Below are positions 44,085 through 55,620 of a stretch of 64,000 bases of DNA, in pieces. A program made the position numbers and the translations under genes. The notes beneath the pieces were generated by a model that made no database searches, had not been told where the DNA came from, and saw only the letters and a program-made list of their open reading frames with translations. Each line of letters begins with the position of its first letter. Positions within the stretch are counted from its first letter, which is position 1. Origin of the DNA: Enoplolaimus lenunculus (Eukaryota; Nematoda; Enoplea; Enoplida; Thoracostomopsidae); NCBI GenBank assembly GCA_030248215.1, contig JASANG010000025.1, positions 82,501-146,500 of the forward strand, read 5' to 3'.

Positions 44085-45200
44085 CTCTCCGTCTTTGTTG
44101 TAGAGTAGCGTTTGAATGTTGCTTCCGCTTCCCCAGCTATCTTCACCGTCAAAAATAATATCGTCAGGTGGGTCATGTCGCCCGCCTTGATTTTTCGCCC
44201 AAATCTTAAAAATGTATTAAATATAAATTCAATAAATTTAATCTTGAATATGTAACCGTCACAACAAAATTACCGTTTCGCCGCAGGCTGGTATGTTTTT
44301 AGTGGGTGCAGTTATACTCCTGGCTTCTCTAAATAATTTTTTAGATGAGACAAAGTTAAAATTTTTAAACTTTAGGTACAGTAGCAGCAGGTTATTTAAC
44401 ATGTGCTCTGAGCTCAAAAACCCAATTTGCGGCGCTCGTGGTTTTGACTGTACGTTTCAATACTTTAACAAAAATGTATGAAAGTTACCAATATGCAAAA
44501 ATATACATTTATAAAAAAATTTTCCTCATTTTGGAAATAAACATAGTTTTGGGTAAAGAGTTTCAAGCAATGTATTTTGTTGACAAAAAGTCTTCGAAAA
44601 TCAACAATATAACACGGGTTTAGTGCGTACCTTGACGCTTTTGCCAGCCTTCAAAACAAATCCTGATGGCAGTGTGTAGACAATTTCTTTTCGACCATCA
44701 ATTTTACGCTTCAACTTCCAGTTATCCAAACTTTCTTCCTGAAAATAGTGCGTCACAAGTTAAACGCTACAATTGAAAACTTTGACGCAGCACATTGGTT
44801 CACAAGTTCTTGAACAGCTACCAAACTATACGCCAAGTGACTTTTGAAGGGATTAGTAATAGATGGACACTGAAGTCGGAAAAATTTCAGTAGCGAAAGA
44901 GCTTCAGTATAAAAGTAAAAATCGCGAACACGTTGCTTAAAACTAAAACTAAAGTCAAAAAAGCTTCATTAGCGGCACACTAAAGCCGAATAGCTTCAGT
45001 ATAAAACTAAAAATAGCAAACACGTTAAATAAAACTTAAAACAAGAACAAAACAACCATAGCCAACCTTCGAACGGTGAGTATTTTCTAGAATAATATAT
45101 TTGCCTTCTGGATTGCACTCTGCAATACTGACGTTCCCTTTTGCTGATCGTTGGAAGCTTGTGCGCGTCGCTATTTCTCCTTTTATAACGCGACTACTTT
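44085..45200 (-). CDS. Lamin-tail domain exons of the intermediate filament gene
   Basis: Three exons (45067-45200, 44631-44738, 44085-44204) encode an immunoglobulin-fold lamin-tail domain: [17 protein letters not shown], then [19 protein letters not shown], then [10 protein letters not shown], then the conserved IWAKNQGG and DGEDSWGSG motifs. This tail is retained in nematode and other protostome cytoplasmic filaments but lost in chordate ones. All three exons have phase-0 ends. Confidence 0.92.
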
Positions 45201-48200
45201 CTGAAATGTAACTAAAGTACGCTATAAGGTGCTAGGATTCGAACACCGAACGCTCGCAAAAGACGTGTTTCAGGTTAAAATTTTTTTGTTTACCAATTTT
45301 TTATCGCCAGATTATGCAAATCTGCCCATCACGTTACACACGCGGCATGACTAACTCAACGCAACTCTGTACCGACGCATCCAAAAATTCCGTAATAGTT
45401 CTAGTTTGCAACTTGAAACTGCGAATGACATTTTGCAAATGTATTTTGACTTTTGAAATGCAACTATTAAATAGCAAATATTATACCTTAATACGGATTT
45501 TTATTGATTATGTTTAATGGTGAAACCAAATTTTTTAATAAACAGGCATGCAATATATCACAGTGAAGAAACATCGTGCACGAAATAAGCCTGAAACCAA
45601 ACCTAATTTTAGTCCTAAGTTTTCATAAAAAATGTTGGTTATGTCTTTGCTGGAGAGAACGTTGGCAATAGTACCCCATATCCGCCATTGAATGTGATCT
45701 CCGAGTTGAGGTAACTTAATTGCAAACCGGAAAAACTGCACATAATGTTAGCTTACCAGATTCGTCAGTAGTGTGAATGCCATGTGAACGCACAACAGTT
45801 TCAACAAGTTGTTTCAAACCAGCGCTGAAATTGAGCAATGTATTAATGTATTGGTTTAGTATATGTTCTGAACAAAACAATACCCTTTACTCTCTTCTGA
45901 TCTCTACATTTGAAATTCAAAGATGAAATTAGGGACCATGTAATGATCAGGATCTGAAGGTTTTTCTGTGGGACTAGAATGGAGCAAGCTTAAGCTTTAG
46001 ACTAAACTTTTTGCTTGGATTAGGCTTAGGAATATGCTCATTCTTATACTTAAGCTTAAACTTAGGCATAGGAATATGCTTATAATACTGTTCCGCTCAT
46101 GTTCTTTACATTGGCCAAAGTAGGCATCAAACTTGAATGTCGAACTACTTGCTAAACCCGGTTTCTATTTTGTAGTTAATCGCAAAGTTCGACACTTGTT
46201 AATTTATATGATGTCCACAAAAAGATGATACGATCCGGCTCTTTCAATTACAACTAATTAACAGCATTTCAAATATATTTCAATCGTTTTGCTTCAACAA
46301 ATGTGCACTGTAAATTTTAGTGAGTTGATTTTAACTCAGAATAAGTTGAATCACTCAGTCTGAGTTAGGACTATCAGAACTCAAAATTTTGAGTTGCTAC
46401 AATTCATTCCGAGTTAATTAATCAACTCGCCCAGAATCAACTCAACTCACAGTAAGAATTAACTCAACTGAGAGTGAGTTAATGTTTACTGATATTAGTT
46501 CAGAAATAACCAACTCGCTAGCTGAATTGATTAATCAACTCATTGGAATTTACAGTGTGGTAAATATAAAATATTTTTCAAGTTTTGAAAAATGTAAACA
46601 AACTAACCGATTTTCTTCGCCTTCAAGCATTTTACGATAAATCGCAATTTCGGCATCCAGCGTTTGCTTCGTATCAAGCAACATTTGCAGTTCGACCATT
46701 AACGCTTGACACTCTTCGCGCATTTTACGAATTTGCGCATCACGATCATTCAATGCGGATTCGTACTGTCGTTGATCATCCTCCAGTTGATACGACAATT
46801 CTTGCACTTGTTTCTCGAGCATTGTGTTCTGAAAATACAGTTGTCAACATGGTTGCAATATCTACAATACAATACCAACATTTCAAAACTTGAACAGTAA
46901 TTGTCGCATTAGAGTAATTTGTTCTGTCATTTGTTTATACGAAGTTACGACCACAAAAATAGCTGGATACTGGATTTATGCTCTAAATGTGTACAAACTT
47001 TAAAACAAAACTTTTCATGTAACAAATAAACCGTTTCAATCAGTTGTACAAACGAAGCGGTCACTGTAAATAGGTGTAATTTATTACATTCCAGATTAAT
47101 TGCGTGAACACATGGTAGTGAAAATTTCGAACACCCGAGACCTGATTGCAGTAGTATTTAAGACTGTCTGAGACTAAAGATAATGAATTCACTAACGCGA
47201 GATTCTAGATCGCCCAGTTTGCCACGTAAATCTCCAAGTTGGCTTCGCAGACGTTTTACTTCTTCCTTCGAATATGCCACTTCCATGTTAGAACGCTGTG
47301 TGGCAGTTTGAACTTCTTGCACCTAAAGTAAAACGTGACATTTAATCGATTATCTTATCGAACTTTTGAACATAATCTAAAATTGATTTAAGTTGTTTTA
47401 TATAACCAATATATCCCAAAGTTAACAAATGCAGAACCTGTAAAAATTTTTACGACGTATTCGTGATAAAGAATTCCGAATTTAGGGTGGCCCTATACTT
47501 TTGATGACGTCCGGCGCAGTGCAGTATTGTACGCGAATTACTCACGTGCGATACCGTATGGTGACGTAGGTATGCTGACGCACGGCGCCGAACCTGTAAC
47601 GTACGGCGCTGGACAAGTGTATATAGCGCAACCGTAATACTAGTTATTTCTTATGGTTCTGTGAGGTTCGCATATATATGTAGATGTACCCGATACATGA
47701 TTATTTAGTTCACTTCATTGATATTTAACATATGTGATTCTAAAACCATACGTATAAGAAGTAGACTCCATCTATCGACAACGTTTCGGATTTAATGAAC
47801 GGTAAACTAGCACATAACTTGCTCTATTCAAAGCTTCAGTTGGCTTACCTTCAGTTTGTACCACGACTCCATATCGGTTTTGTTCGCATTCGTAATCGTA
47901 TCATACTCAGAACGAATATCACGTATCGCAAGAGCCAATTCGTTCCGGAAAAATTCACGATTTTCGGCAGTTGTGTCACGGCTAGCTAGAGCTTGAAGCT
48001 CTTTAATTTCCTTAAATAATAGGTAGATCGGCATTAATTAGTTCAGACGTTTTTGATTGAAATAAAGGAAAGACTACTCATTAAATGTACCAGAGGTTTC
48101 TTTTAGTACAATTTACTTTCGTAGGCAATTGTACTACATGGCACCGAGCTGCACACTGTTCGAGGGAACCCGCGGATAAACGAGGGCCGGGTAAGAAAAG

Positions 48201-51200
48201 CTTGACTCAAGTATACTCGCGGATAAAGGCTTTTCAAAACGCAGGTTAAAATTTGTTAATCTTTGTCCACATAAAATTTTTATCAGAAATTTGAAAGCAG
48301 GTAATGTAGAAAAATTTGATTTTTAAACTGCTTTTACCGTATGAGAGAAAAATAAATATCACACACTCGAAATTTGCTGTTAAATCGAAATATATTTGCG
48401 GCTTTTTGAATGACAGCAACAATATGTCGTATTCCATTTGCCGACATTCTTCGCGTTCCGATAGAGGTTATATTTTTCTTTGGCTTGGAACAATACGTTC
48501 AAAAGTTTTGTGAATGAGATCTAAAGATCAATTGCGACGTAACCACGTGTGCTTTATACGCTCTTAACCACAATGATTTTGTGCAAACAATGTTTTGAAT
48601 CACTGAACACCCATCGGCAAACAACCTAGTTCTACCGATGACAGGTATAATGTGCAATATTATCCAGTGTTACATTTTTTTACTAATATATCGTTTTGAA
48701 AGTTATTAATAAAGAGTTTTTGTAACGTAAATCAAACAAACATCAATACACCGTAAAATTACACAATTTTATTGAACGCAGAACAAAAATAAGGCAGGTA
48801 AAGGCGGGCGACGGTAAAAAATTTAAGTGTATAAAAACAGGTAACATGTAACGGAATTTTGTACGGGTACATTCGCAGGTAAAGCGCAGTGCGGGTACAA
48901 AATTTTTTACCCAATTACACTGCTGACATGGCATTACAAACCAGTAACAAGCTAATTACTAAGATAAAATAATTAATCCCTTCGCACATTGAGTTGCCCA
49001 TAGGCAACTCAGCGCAGTGTATATTCGGTAAATAACATATATCGCACCGTGTTTAACAATTGCAACACGTATACTTAGTACGAAATCACTACAAGACGTG
49101 AGAGCCCCCTCGGGCTCGAGCGTCAAGCTCCTATAGCTGAGTGGTGATGGTATACGCCTCCCACACAAGTCACTGGAGTTCGAATCCTAGCATAAAAGTA
49201 GGTCTCAGGGAGAATAGAAAATATTCATGTGAGAAAGGGTTAAGCAAAAAATTTTCAGTTTACTATCTTTAAGCAAAAAATTTTCAGTTTACTATCTTTA
49301 AGTTGTAAAATAGCTGATGCAAAAATTTCCGTTTTTATTACTCCAAGTAATGTTGGTAGCTGAAGCGACTTGATCTGTGAACATTTTCTTAATCAATTAC
49401 TAACCTGTTCATGAACGCGGCGCAAAAATTCAATTTCTTCCAACAATGTTTGCACTTGATTTTGATAATCAATGCGATTCAATGTTTCGTGATCCAAGTC
49501 CTTAAATGAAATCATAAATTTATTATCACACAGGCCAGAAGCGCAACAGGACGGGACTGGCGTTTTTGTATTTGGCGGACTGCATCAAAATCAAAATTTT
49601 GTGTTAAGATTAATATTAGTACTGCGCTTGAAGTCTGGTTCGCTTTCCTGGCGATGGATGTTATAGTTTGAAACACATTGATCTTTTTTTTGAAACAATA
49701 AAAACTCCGTCAAGGAAAATGTGTTCAAATTATCTTATTCGCGATGTAGTCGACGCATGAGTTAACTTATAAGCTGTTATTTCCGAAACTGAATAGTATT
49801 CAGTTTCGGATATAACAACTTGTAAATCAATCTATTCAGCGACAAAAATGCTATTTACAAATAAAGATGTTTGGCGTTAATAACAGAATAAGTCGTCAGC
49901 TTTAGTTAAGAGCTTCAAATCCAGCAGCGCCATGAATGGACGGTGTTTGTTTTTGGAAGCGTCGATTTTGGCACGCATATATACAAAACATACCGATCGC
50001 GCCTTTTGAAGTTCGGCAGTGAGTCGCGCATTTTCATTCTTAAGTCGCGATGTTTCATCTTCCAAATTTTGAACGCGGCGTCTTAGCAGACCAATTTCAG
50101 CTTCAGCGTCACTCAATTGCGCAATCAAACCATCGATACGTTCCCGATCACCTTCATGCTTACGCGTTTCTTCCTCGTATCTGTATCAGAAATTATTTTC
50201 ACATACATGAGGTTGCATTTCATTACGCTGCTGTATACAATTTTATAATTTGTTTCCACCCCCTTATTGATTATGATAGGTATAAAGATGCCAGACATAT
50301 GCTTGCTTGTAATTTTAACCAACCAGGACAAGAGTTTATGCTGAAGGAAGCATGAATTCACCGAATAGCTGACCTGTTGATTAAGTACAACGGCTAGAAA
50401 CGATTCCGGAAAAGTTTATTAGCGTTGAATACAGAAATTACGTCTGGCTTTACGTTTTTTTCATATTTCTCTCAACTTCTAAATTGCCTTTAAACGAGAC
50501 ACGTGTCTACGCTTTTCAACGTTTAAAGTGCAGCACAAATCACTGTGCGATGCATCTTGATAGACAACGTCGTACGCTGATAGATGCATATACAAAAATT
50601 TCCAACTTTAGATACTCTCCATTAGAGCATGTCCTAAATGTAACTTATACAAATAAACCAAAATATTGTTTCATTTTGTTTCTATTAATAGAAAAACATA
50701 ACATTATCAGGGCTGATATTTGGTACGATGAAATGGTTTCCATCTGGTTAATAGCGCCGTTTGGCTATATTTGCAAACAGAAGACACACAGTTTGCTTGA
50801 CAATCGATGTTTTCGTTCTGATTTCAGCGGTAGAGCTTTGCACACATTTTTTAATTCTTGTTTGAGTTGTTTTTACACCTAGTTTTTAGTAGGCTGAGGA
50901 GGTACAGTCGGCTATTATTAATCATAAACATGTTTCAAACGAACAAATTTTTAACAGAATTTCAACGCACTAGCGTGTTCTTGTGGTAAACAATTGAGCG
51001 GGGTGCTCCAGAAACTAAGAACTGGAGTATGTTTGAACCAGTTTCATCACATTGACGGAGCCACAAGGGAAGCACAGGCAATTAAATAAACCCATACTTT
51101 TAGGAAAAACGGCGTTGTGCCCCAACTTTAACTTTTTAGATCCCAATTTTGCAAAAGAACGTGGAACCAACCAGGCATATAAAAGGATTTTATACAGAAA

Positions 51201-54200
51201 TAAAACGTAGCTTCGTGCTCGCTTAACTGGCAGAATTGTCGTTACAAACAGCGTTTCGTTCTGATATCAGCGAAGCCTGTTTACCAAGTTTGGTTTCACA
51301 CGTTATTCTTGTGGCATAAACTATACATCTTAGATTCTGGTAAAATTTGTGTTAATGTCAGAGGTGTAAGTGGGTAAACGTTTCATTACCCGGTCAGCGC
51401 TGTAAGAGTAGAAATTTTCATTTTGACCCGCGGGTAAGCTTGTCCAACGTTGTATTACCGTCGACTATATCTACTTTTCCAGTGTATTATCGCTCAAGAC
51501 GGGAGGACTAAATGTGAATCGCTCCTTTTGTGCCCTAAGATCTTGCTGAAGGACAGCGGAGACAGCAGGACAGCCGGAACAAGAGAACAGCCGGAACAAC
51601 ATAACAGTCAAACAGCAGGACAAACAGGAAAACAGAACAGTTGAACAACAGGGCAGCCAGGACAGTCGGGACAACAGGACAACCTGAACATCATGATAGT
51701 CGCTACAGCACGACAGGCTCAGACAGCAGGACCAAAGGGACAGCTGGAAAGCCGGGACATTAGGATATCCGGGACAGCAGGACGACAGCCAGCACAACAG
51801 AACAGCTGGAACAGATGGACATCCAGGACAGCAGAACAGCGAGATAACCAGGACAACAGGACAGTCAGGTCATCAGGATGGTAGGACAACCGAGACATTA
51901 GGACAGCCCGAACAATGGAACAGTCAGAACTGCAGGACAGCCCGAACAGCATGATAGCCGCGACAAAAGGACAACCGACACAGAAGGACAGTCGGGGCGG
52001 TAGGGTAACTGATTAGTTCCGTCAACAGCTTTTCAGTTCACGACCTTTTATCTTTATTTGACTCATTTTTTGTTGCAGACCGCAGTTTTTGCGTCACTAA
52101 TATTAAAAACTTTTGTATTCAAATTTAATACCAAAAGTCCGTTTGGTAGCAGCTGTTCGTTTGGCTCACGAGTTTTTCGTTACAATATATTATCCGTGTT
52201 CCGGACTGCTCACCGTTTTCTCAATTCCATTAAATCATCTTGCAGACGTGCAATTTGAACTTCCAGATCCGCTTTTGCCTTTCCGGTATCGTCAATCAGT
52301 TTTCGTGCTTCTGCAAGTTCGCCTTCATACATTGCTTTCACCGACGATGTATCTTTGCCCCATCGGCCACGTAACGCTTCCAAGTCAGCTGCAAGTTTTC
52401 GATTTTGTGCTTCTAAAAAGCGAACTTTCTCGATGTATGACGCTAAGCGGTCGTTCAGATCGGCCAAATCTTTCTTTTCGCGATCACGAGAATCAAGGAT
52501 CGCTTGCGCAGCGTTGTTTGTAAACGATGGACTAAATCCACTCACGCTTGATGAACCCATTTCCGTTACAATCTGCAAAAAAATACATTTCAATTAAGTT
52601 CAATGAACTACTTGAGAGGTAAATTTGACCAATATCTCTACTAAACCAAAAAAGTACTGCTTGGCAAAAAGGCTTAGTTGTTGATAGCAAAATAAGCTTA
52701 ATTTCACCGAACTGAATGACCGGAATGGACAAAACTGAACAACTTCTGATGCATTCTTTGCACAAAGGAATGTACTCCGCGCATCCGGCGTTGTTTAACT
52801 AAAATTCCGAAACTTCTAGGGCTTGCATGAAGATTTAGGCACACTTTTAGATCCAAGTTAAGCTTCGAAATGTCTACTTTCTATATCATTTTACGACATG
52901 CCAGCAAAATGGTCGCCAGTTATCCTGTTTGTTTTGCATTATACGCTATAGTAACTGCATTTATAGTTGACAAACACCTTGCGTTCACTGCTTGATGCTA
53001 GCTATATATAAAAGCATAGGTTGCAATCCTTACAAACGGCTAATTTTAATTGTTGCCGTATCACTAATGTGCGAAATAGGTTTTTAAATTTCATTCCCGG
53101 GGCGTCCGTAAACATTTTAAACAATGCACCTGTTTTGTTGCTATATTTCCTGGTAGTACATTTGCACTTCGTGCAGATGGAGTCAATCTATGTCGAGACA
53201 TTTTGATACTTGAAATTGATTAAATTATGAATGGTGCTGAGTTTAATTTAAAGTAGTAGATAATTTACGAAATTTAAAATCTGAAGCCCGTTTTTTATCA
53301 CGCTCACTCCTTAAGGCAAGTTGCCCCGAGTTTGCATCTTAATAACACACAATGTTTTCGTTTTTTGGAATTCAATCCGTTACCGAGCATTGTTTACTCT
53401 AGCATGTTTTCTGTTAAGTATAGGTGAAGGGTAAAAAATGAATAAAATCTTATACTTAATTCTAAGTTGGTTGTTTATCGTCAATAGACCTGTTTGTTTC
53501 TGCTTTACATAAAAACACTCCAGTCCATTCATCAGGAAAATGGTATCACACTTTGACGTTCGACAAAACCGTCGACCGACAATTTGTGATCGAAACTCAG
53601 CGCGATAATTTGTTGCCTGCCGTAGGCTTAAGCTTAGCATTAGATTCAGGTTTATGGTTTGGTTTAGGCTTAGGCAGCTTTCGGGTGATAAGTTGTCGGG
53701 CGATGAATTATTCTAGATCCCAGAAAAATGTTCTAAACTGTAAGAGTTAACGCAGTTCTAAAAATACACTATGGTGACAGTTAACACTACATCTGCATAG
53801 CTTGCAAGATTTTTAGACTTTCTAAAAATTGTAAATCGTTGGTTAGCTTATATCACACATGAAAAGTGAAAATCTTCATATTAAATGACAAAGTTCAACA
53901 TAAAACATATTCGTAGCGGGTACTCCATTCCACCACAGCGTTAAAATTTGCCAATTTTGCCGCAACTTACTTTAGCTTAAGACAAGGCTTAGGCTTTGGA
54001 TTAAGCTTTATCTCTGGTTTACGCGAAAACTTACGCATGTTGCGAAAAGTGTAAACGTGCCGACTAAATCTATAACGCAGCTTGGTTTAATTTTCCAAAA
54101 CACGGAACTGTAGCACTTAAAATCGGCACCCATAATCTCCAAACCGGCAGCATGAAATCTTCACAAAACACAAATATTTTAAGCCAATACAAATATTCTA

Positions 54201-55389
54201 CCGCTTCATCTAATTTATGAATTATACTTGATTTGGTCCACACGAGGTTTACAATTAAATTTATAAAGCTTATAGTTTGCCAGTTTCAAAACATTAGCAG
54301 CACTAAAATGTGGCCACGCTTAAGTGCAAATTCTAATTAGTTCGTTTACCATTGGAAAATGCAGAAATTTTTGTTATGGGGAGCAAGCAATATATAAAGT
54401 GAAAAACTGTCGCGAGCAAGAAGATAAACGTAGTTTAGCACTAAATCTTAATGCTAACGTTTGGTTTTGATTCCTGTTAAGGGGGTAATGGCTACGGTTA
54501 CCCATTTTTGAACCATCAGTGATCGCGTATACAATCCTAACCGGTTCTACCTACCAGGCCCGATTTAGCCTATTATATCACGACAATGTTAATGTTAACC
54601 TTTAATACAAAGATTAAGCATGTTTCGTGTAATTCAGGTCTACGTCTACAAAAACCCAAATTGGAATCACTGGTTGAAGAAGATGTGACCAGAACTAGCG
54701 TTATTTTGTAGTAATATAGTTTTGTTCCTATAAAGAATGCAAAAACTGATCAAAGTGTGTCAATTGCTGTAGCCAAGGTTTTGTTTTTTCGCATTTTGAA
54801 CCTGTGAGCAAATCTGGCTGAAACTCGATAGAAATTTAGCCAATAACTGAACTTTTAGCATTTATAGTGGGTTGAGTATATTGCAGAATGTGCTGTAGCA
54901 ATACTAAATTGGTTCGCAATATCTCACAAAGTGCAAGCGTAGCGAAATTTGTGTACGTGGGGGAAATTTGTTTTCAATAAAAGTAACAATAAATTAGGGG
55001 GCATTAGAGCGTGATACCTGGTTATTTCTTTTCAGGAATTAAACTGACATAGAGGAAAAATGAATTAAGTACAATTCTGCCTGAACTAACTAGTTTAAGT
55101 CTATTGGGTGAAAAATTAAGCACGTACCACTAGGCGTAGCGTATCTAAAAATGAAAGCAATGTTAAATTTTAGTTTAATTCACCTTCAGGACCGATGTTA
55201 AGAAAGTCGGCCCCCCAAACAGGTCCGAGGGGCCCCCAATAAATGGGAGGCGCCTCCGCCGGCGCTGCTCACCTTTAGTACCCGACCAGAACTGCCACCC
55301 GTTGCGACACCGGTTCCACTTCCGCCAAGTTGCCGTGAATACGCGGAACGGCTTGAAATCGATGACCGATAACCGTCTTCGTATGACAT
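44085..55389 (-). CDS. Cytoplasmic intermediate filament protein, nematode type (last exon not found)
   Basis: Exons on the minus strand: 55273-55389, 52214-52572, 49994-50180, 49405-49500, 47849-48010, 47197-47322, 46608-46828, 45757-45824, 45067-45200, 44631-44738, 44085-44204. All phases agree and give 566 codons. The product forms cytoplasmic filaments that anchor epidermis, gut or muscle. The head is Ser/Gly/Arg-rich. Coil 1A begins [19 protein letters not shown]. Coil 1B ends at [12 protein letters not shown]. The rod ends with the consensus [20 protein letters not shown] lamin-tail domain follows ([43 protein letters not shown]). Counting from the coil 1A start to the 1B end, it is about 45 residues longer than vimentin, so it has the 42-residue lamin-like insert of protostome filaments. 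The last exon is expected to be short and to lie left of 44085. Start ATG is chosen because the head begins there after stops in frame. Confidence 0.92.
45955..46140 (-). repeat. Dispersed repeat with degenerate telomeric units, copy B
   Basis: The inverse of copy A: TTTTTCTGTGGGACTAGAAT, then TTGGATTAGGCTTAGGAATA and TTAAACTTAGGCATAGG. It lies in an intron of the intermediate filament gene. Copies A and B form an inverted pair about 4.5 kb apart that flanks the tail exons. Confidence 0.7.
46306..46557. mobile_element. Foldback element of GAGTTGA/TCAACTC units, copy 3
   Basis: Starts CACTGTAAATTTTAGTGAG and ends TTTACAGTG. Length is 252 bp, exactly as in copies 1 and 2. It ends about 50 bp from the low edge of filament exon 46608-46828, so the hairpin would form just past that exon's donor. 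Confidence 0.85.
47480..47650. other. CpG-rich patch in a filament-gene intron
   Basis: In contrast with the AT-rich flanks, this stretch carries many CG dinucleotides (for example GACGTCCGGCGCAGTGC, GCACGGCGCCGAACC and GTACGGCGCTGG). It could be a recent insertion of a GC-rich MITE or a regulatory element. No terminal repeats are certain. Confidence 0.4.
48960..49320 (+). mobile_element. tRNA-derived SINE-like repeat
   Basis: A pol III box A (TAGCTGAGTGG, 49134-49144) and box B (AGTTCGAATCC, 49177-49187) are spaced as in a tRNA, but the arms do not pair well, so it is a tRNA-derived promoter rather than a tRNA gene. Upstream are two hairpins (GAGTTGCCCATAGGCAACTC and GAGCCCCCTCGGGCTC). Downstream are two tandem copies of a 28-bp unit ending CAGTTTACTATCTTTAAG. 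A permuted relative is at 32325-32570. Confidence 0.72.
51541..52005 (+). repeat. GGACAG-type purine-rich minisatellite
   Basis: About 465 bp built of degenerate 9-10 bp units such as GGACAGCCGG, GGAACAACA and GGACAGCAGG, apparently paired into 18-19 bp higher units. The plus strand is very low in T. It sits in the filament intron just before coil exon 52214-52572. Long open frames on both strands here are by-products of the repeat. Confidence 0.88.
53621..53680 (+). repeat. Degenerate TTAGGC array
   Basis: CGTAGGCTTAAGCTTAGC, then GGTTTAGGCTTAGGCAGC. Two exact TTAGGC units occur in tandem within it. Confidence 0.68.
53971..54030 (+). repeat. Degenerate TTAGGC array
   Basis: TTTAGCTTAAGACAAGGCTT, then AGGCTTTGGATTAAGC, in the same orientation as the array at 53621. 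Confidence 0.55.
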
Positions 55390-55447
55390 TTTTTCACCAG
55401 AATATTGAAAAACTACTAAGGTATTGAATTATATCAAGTATAAGCGA

Positions 55448-55620
55448 CTATATTTCTAGTACCAAAGGCTTGCTTACTAATCTGAAAAAGCGAACGTTGC
55501 AATCGAACTGGCCGCCTTCACAGAATGCATCTTTCAGTTTAATTTGTGAGTCGAGGCTTTCGGGAGCCCATTTTTTGCGGGGAAGATTAACGTAAGGTAT
55601 GTGGTAAAGCCATCGTCGAT
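55448..55620 (-). CDS. Possible coding exon of an unrecognised gene upstream of the filament gene
   Basis: After a GACTCAG acceptor at 55621-55627, the minus strand is open for 56 codons to a TAG at 55448-55450. The reading has protein-like composition: RRWLYHIPYVNLPRKKWAP, then LDSQIKLKDAFCEGGQFDC. A GTAAGC donor at 55472-55477 would alternatively end it at 55478 in phase 0. I do not recognise the protein and found no upstream exon between here and the right edge. If the exon is real and terminal, its stop lies only about 60 bp before the filament ATG on the same strand, an operon-like spacing. A chance open frame remains possible. Confidence 0.35.

Larger units (their letters stand above)
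52573..55272 (-). other. 2.7-kb first intron of the filament gene
   Basis: Contains two telomere-like stretches (53621-53680 and 53971-54030) and otherwise AT-rich sequence without a recognised element or exon. First introns of nematode filament genes often hold alternative promoters, but none could be identified here. Confidence 0.5.

Noticed and set aside
45230-45262. Box B-like sequence on the minus strand (GTGTTCGAATCCTAGC) suggesting a tRNA
   Set aside because: No box A at the right distance and no pairable acceptor arms. It is at most a tRNA-derived repeat remnant.
49127-49200. Candidate functional tRNA gene
   Set aside because: Boxes A and B are good, but the T arm has mismatches and the acceptor and anticodon arms do not pair. 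It sits in a repeat with a second copy, so I call it a SINE promoter.
50484-50882. 132-codon plus-strand ORF inside a filament-gene intron
   Set aside because: No acceptor or start context, composition like surrounding intron and no recognisable motif. It is compatible with chance.
51471-51952. Overlapping long ORFs on both strands with Cys/Leu- or Gln/Thr-rich products
   Set aside because: They are produced by the low-T minisatellite, which removes stop codons, and not by coding selection.
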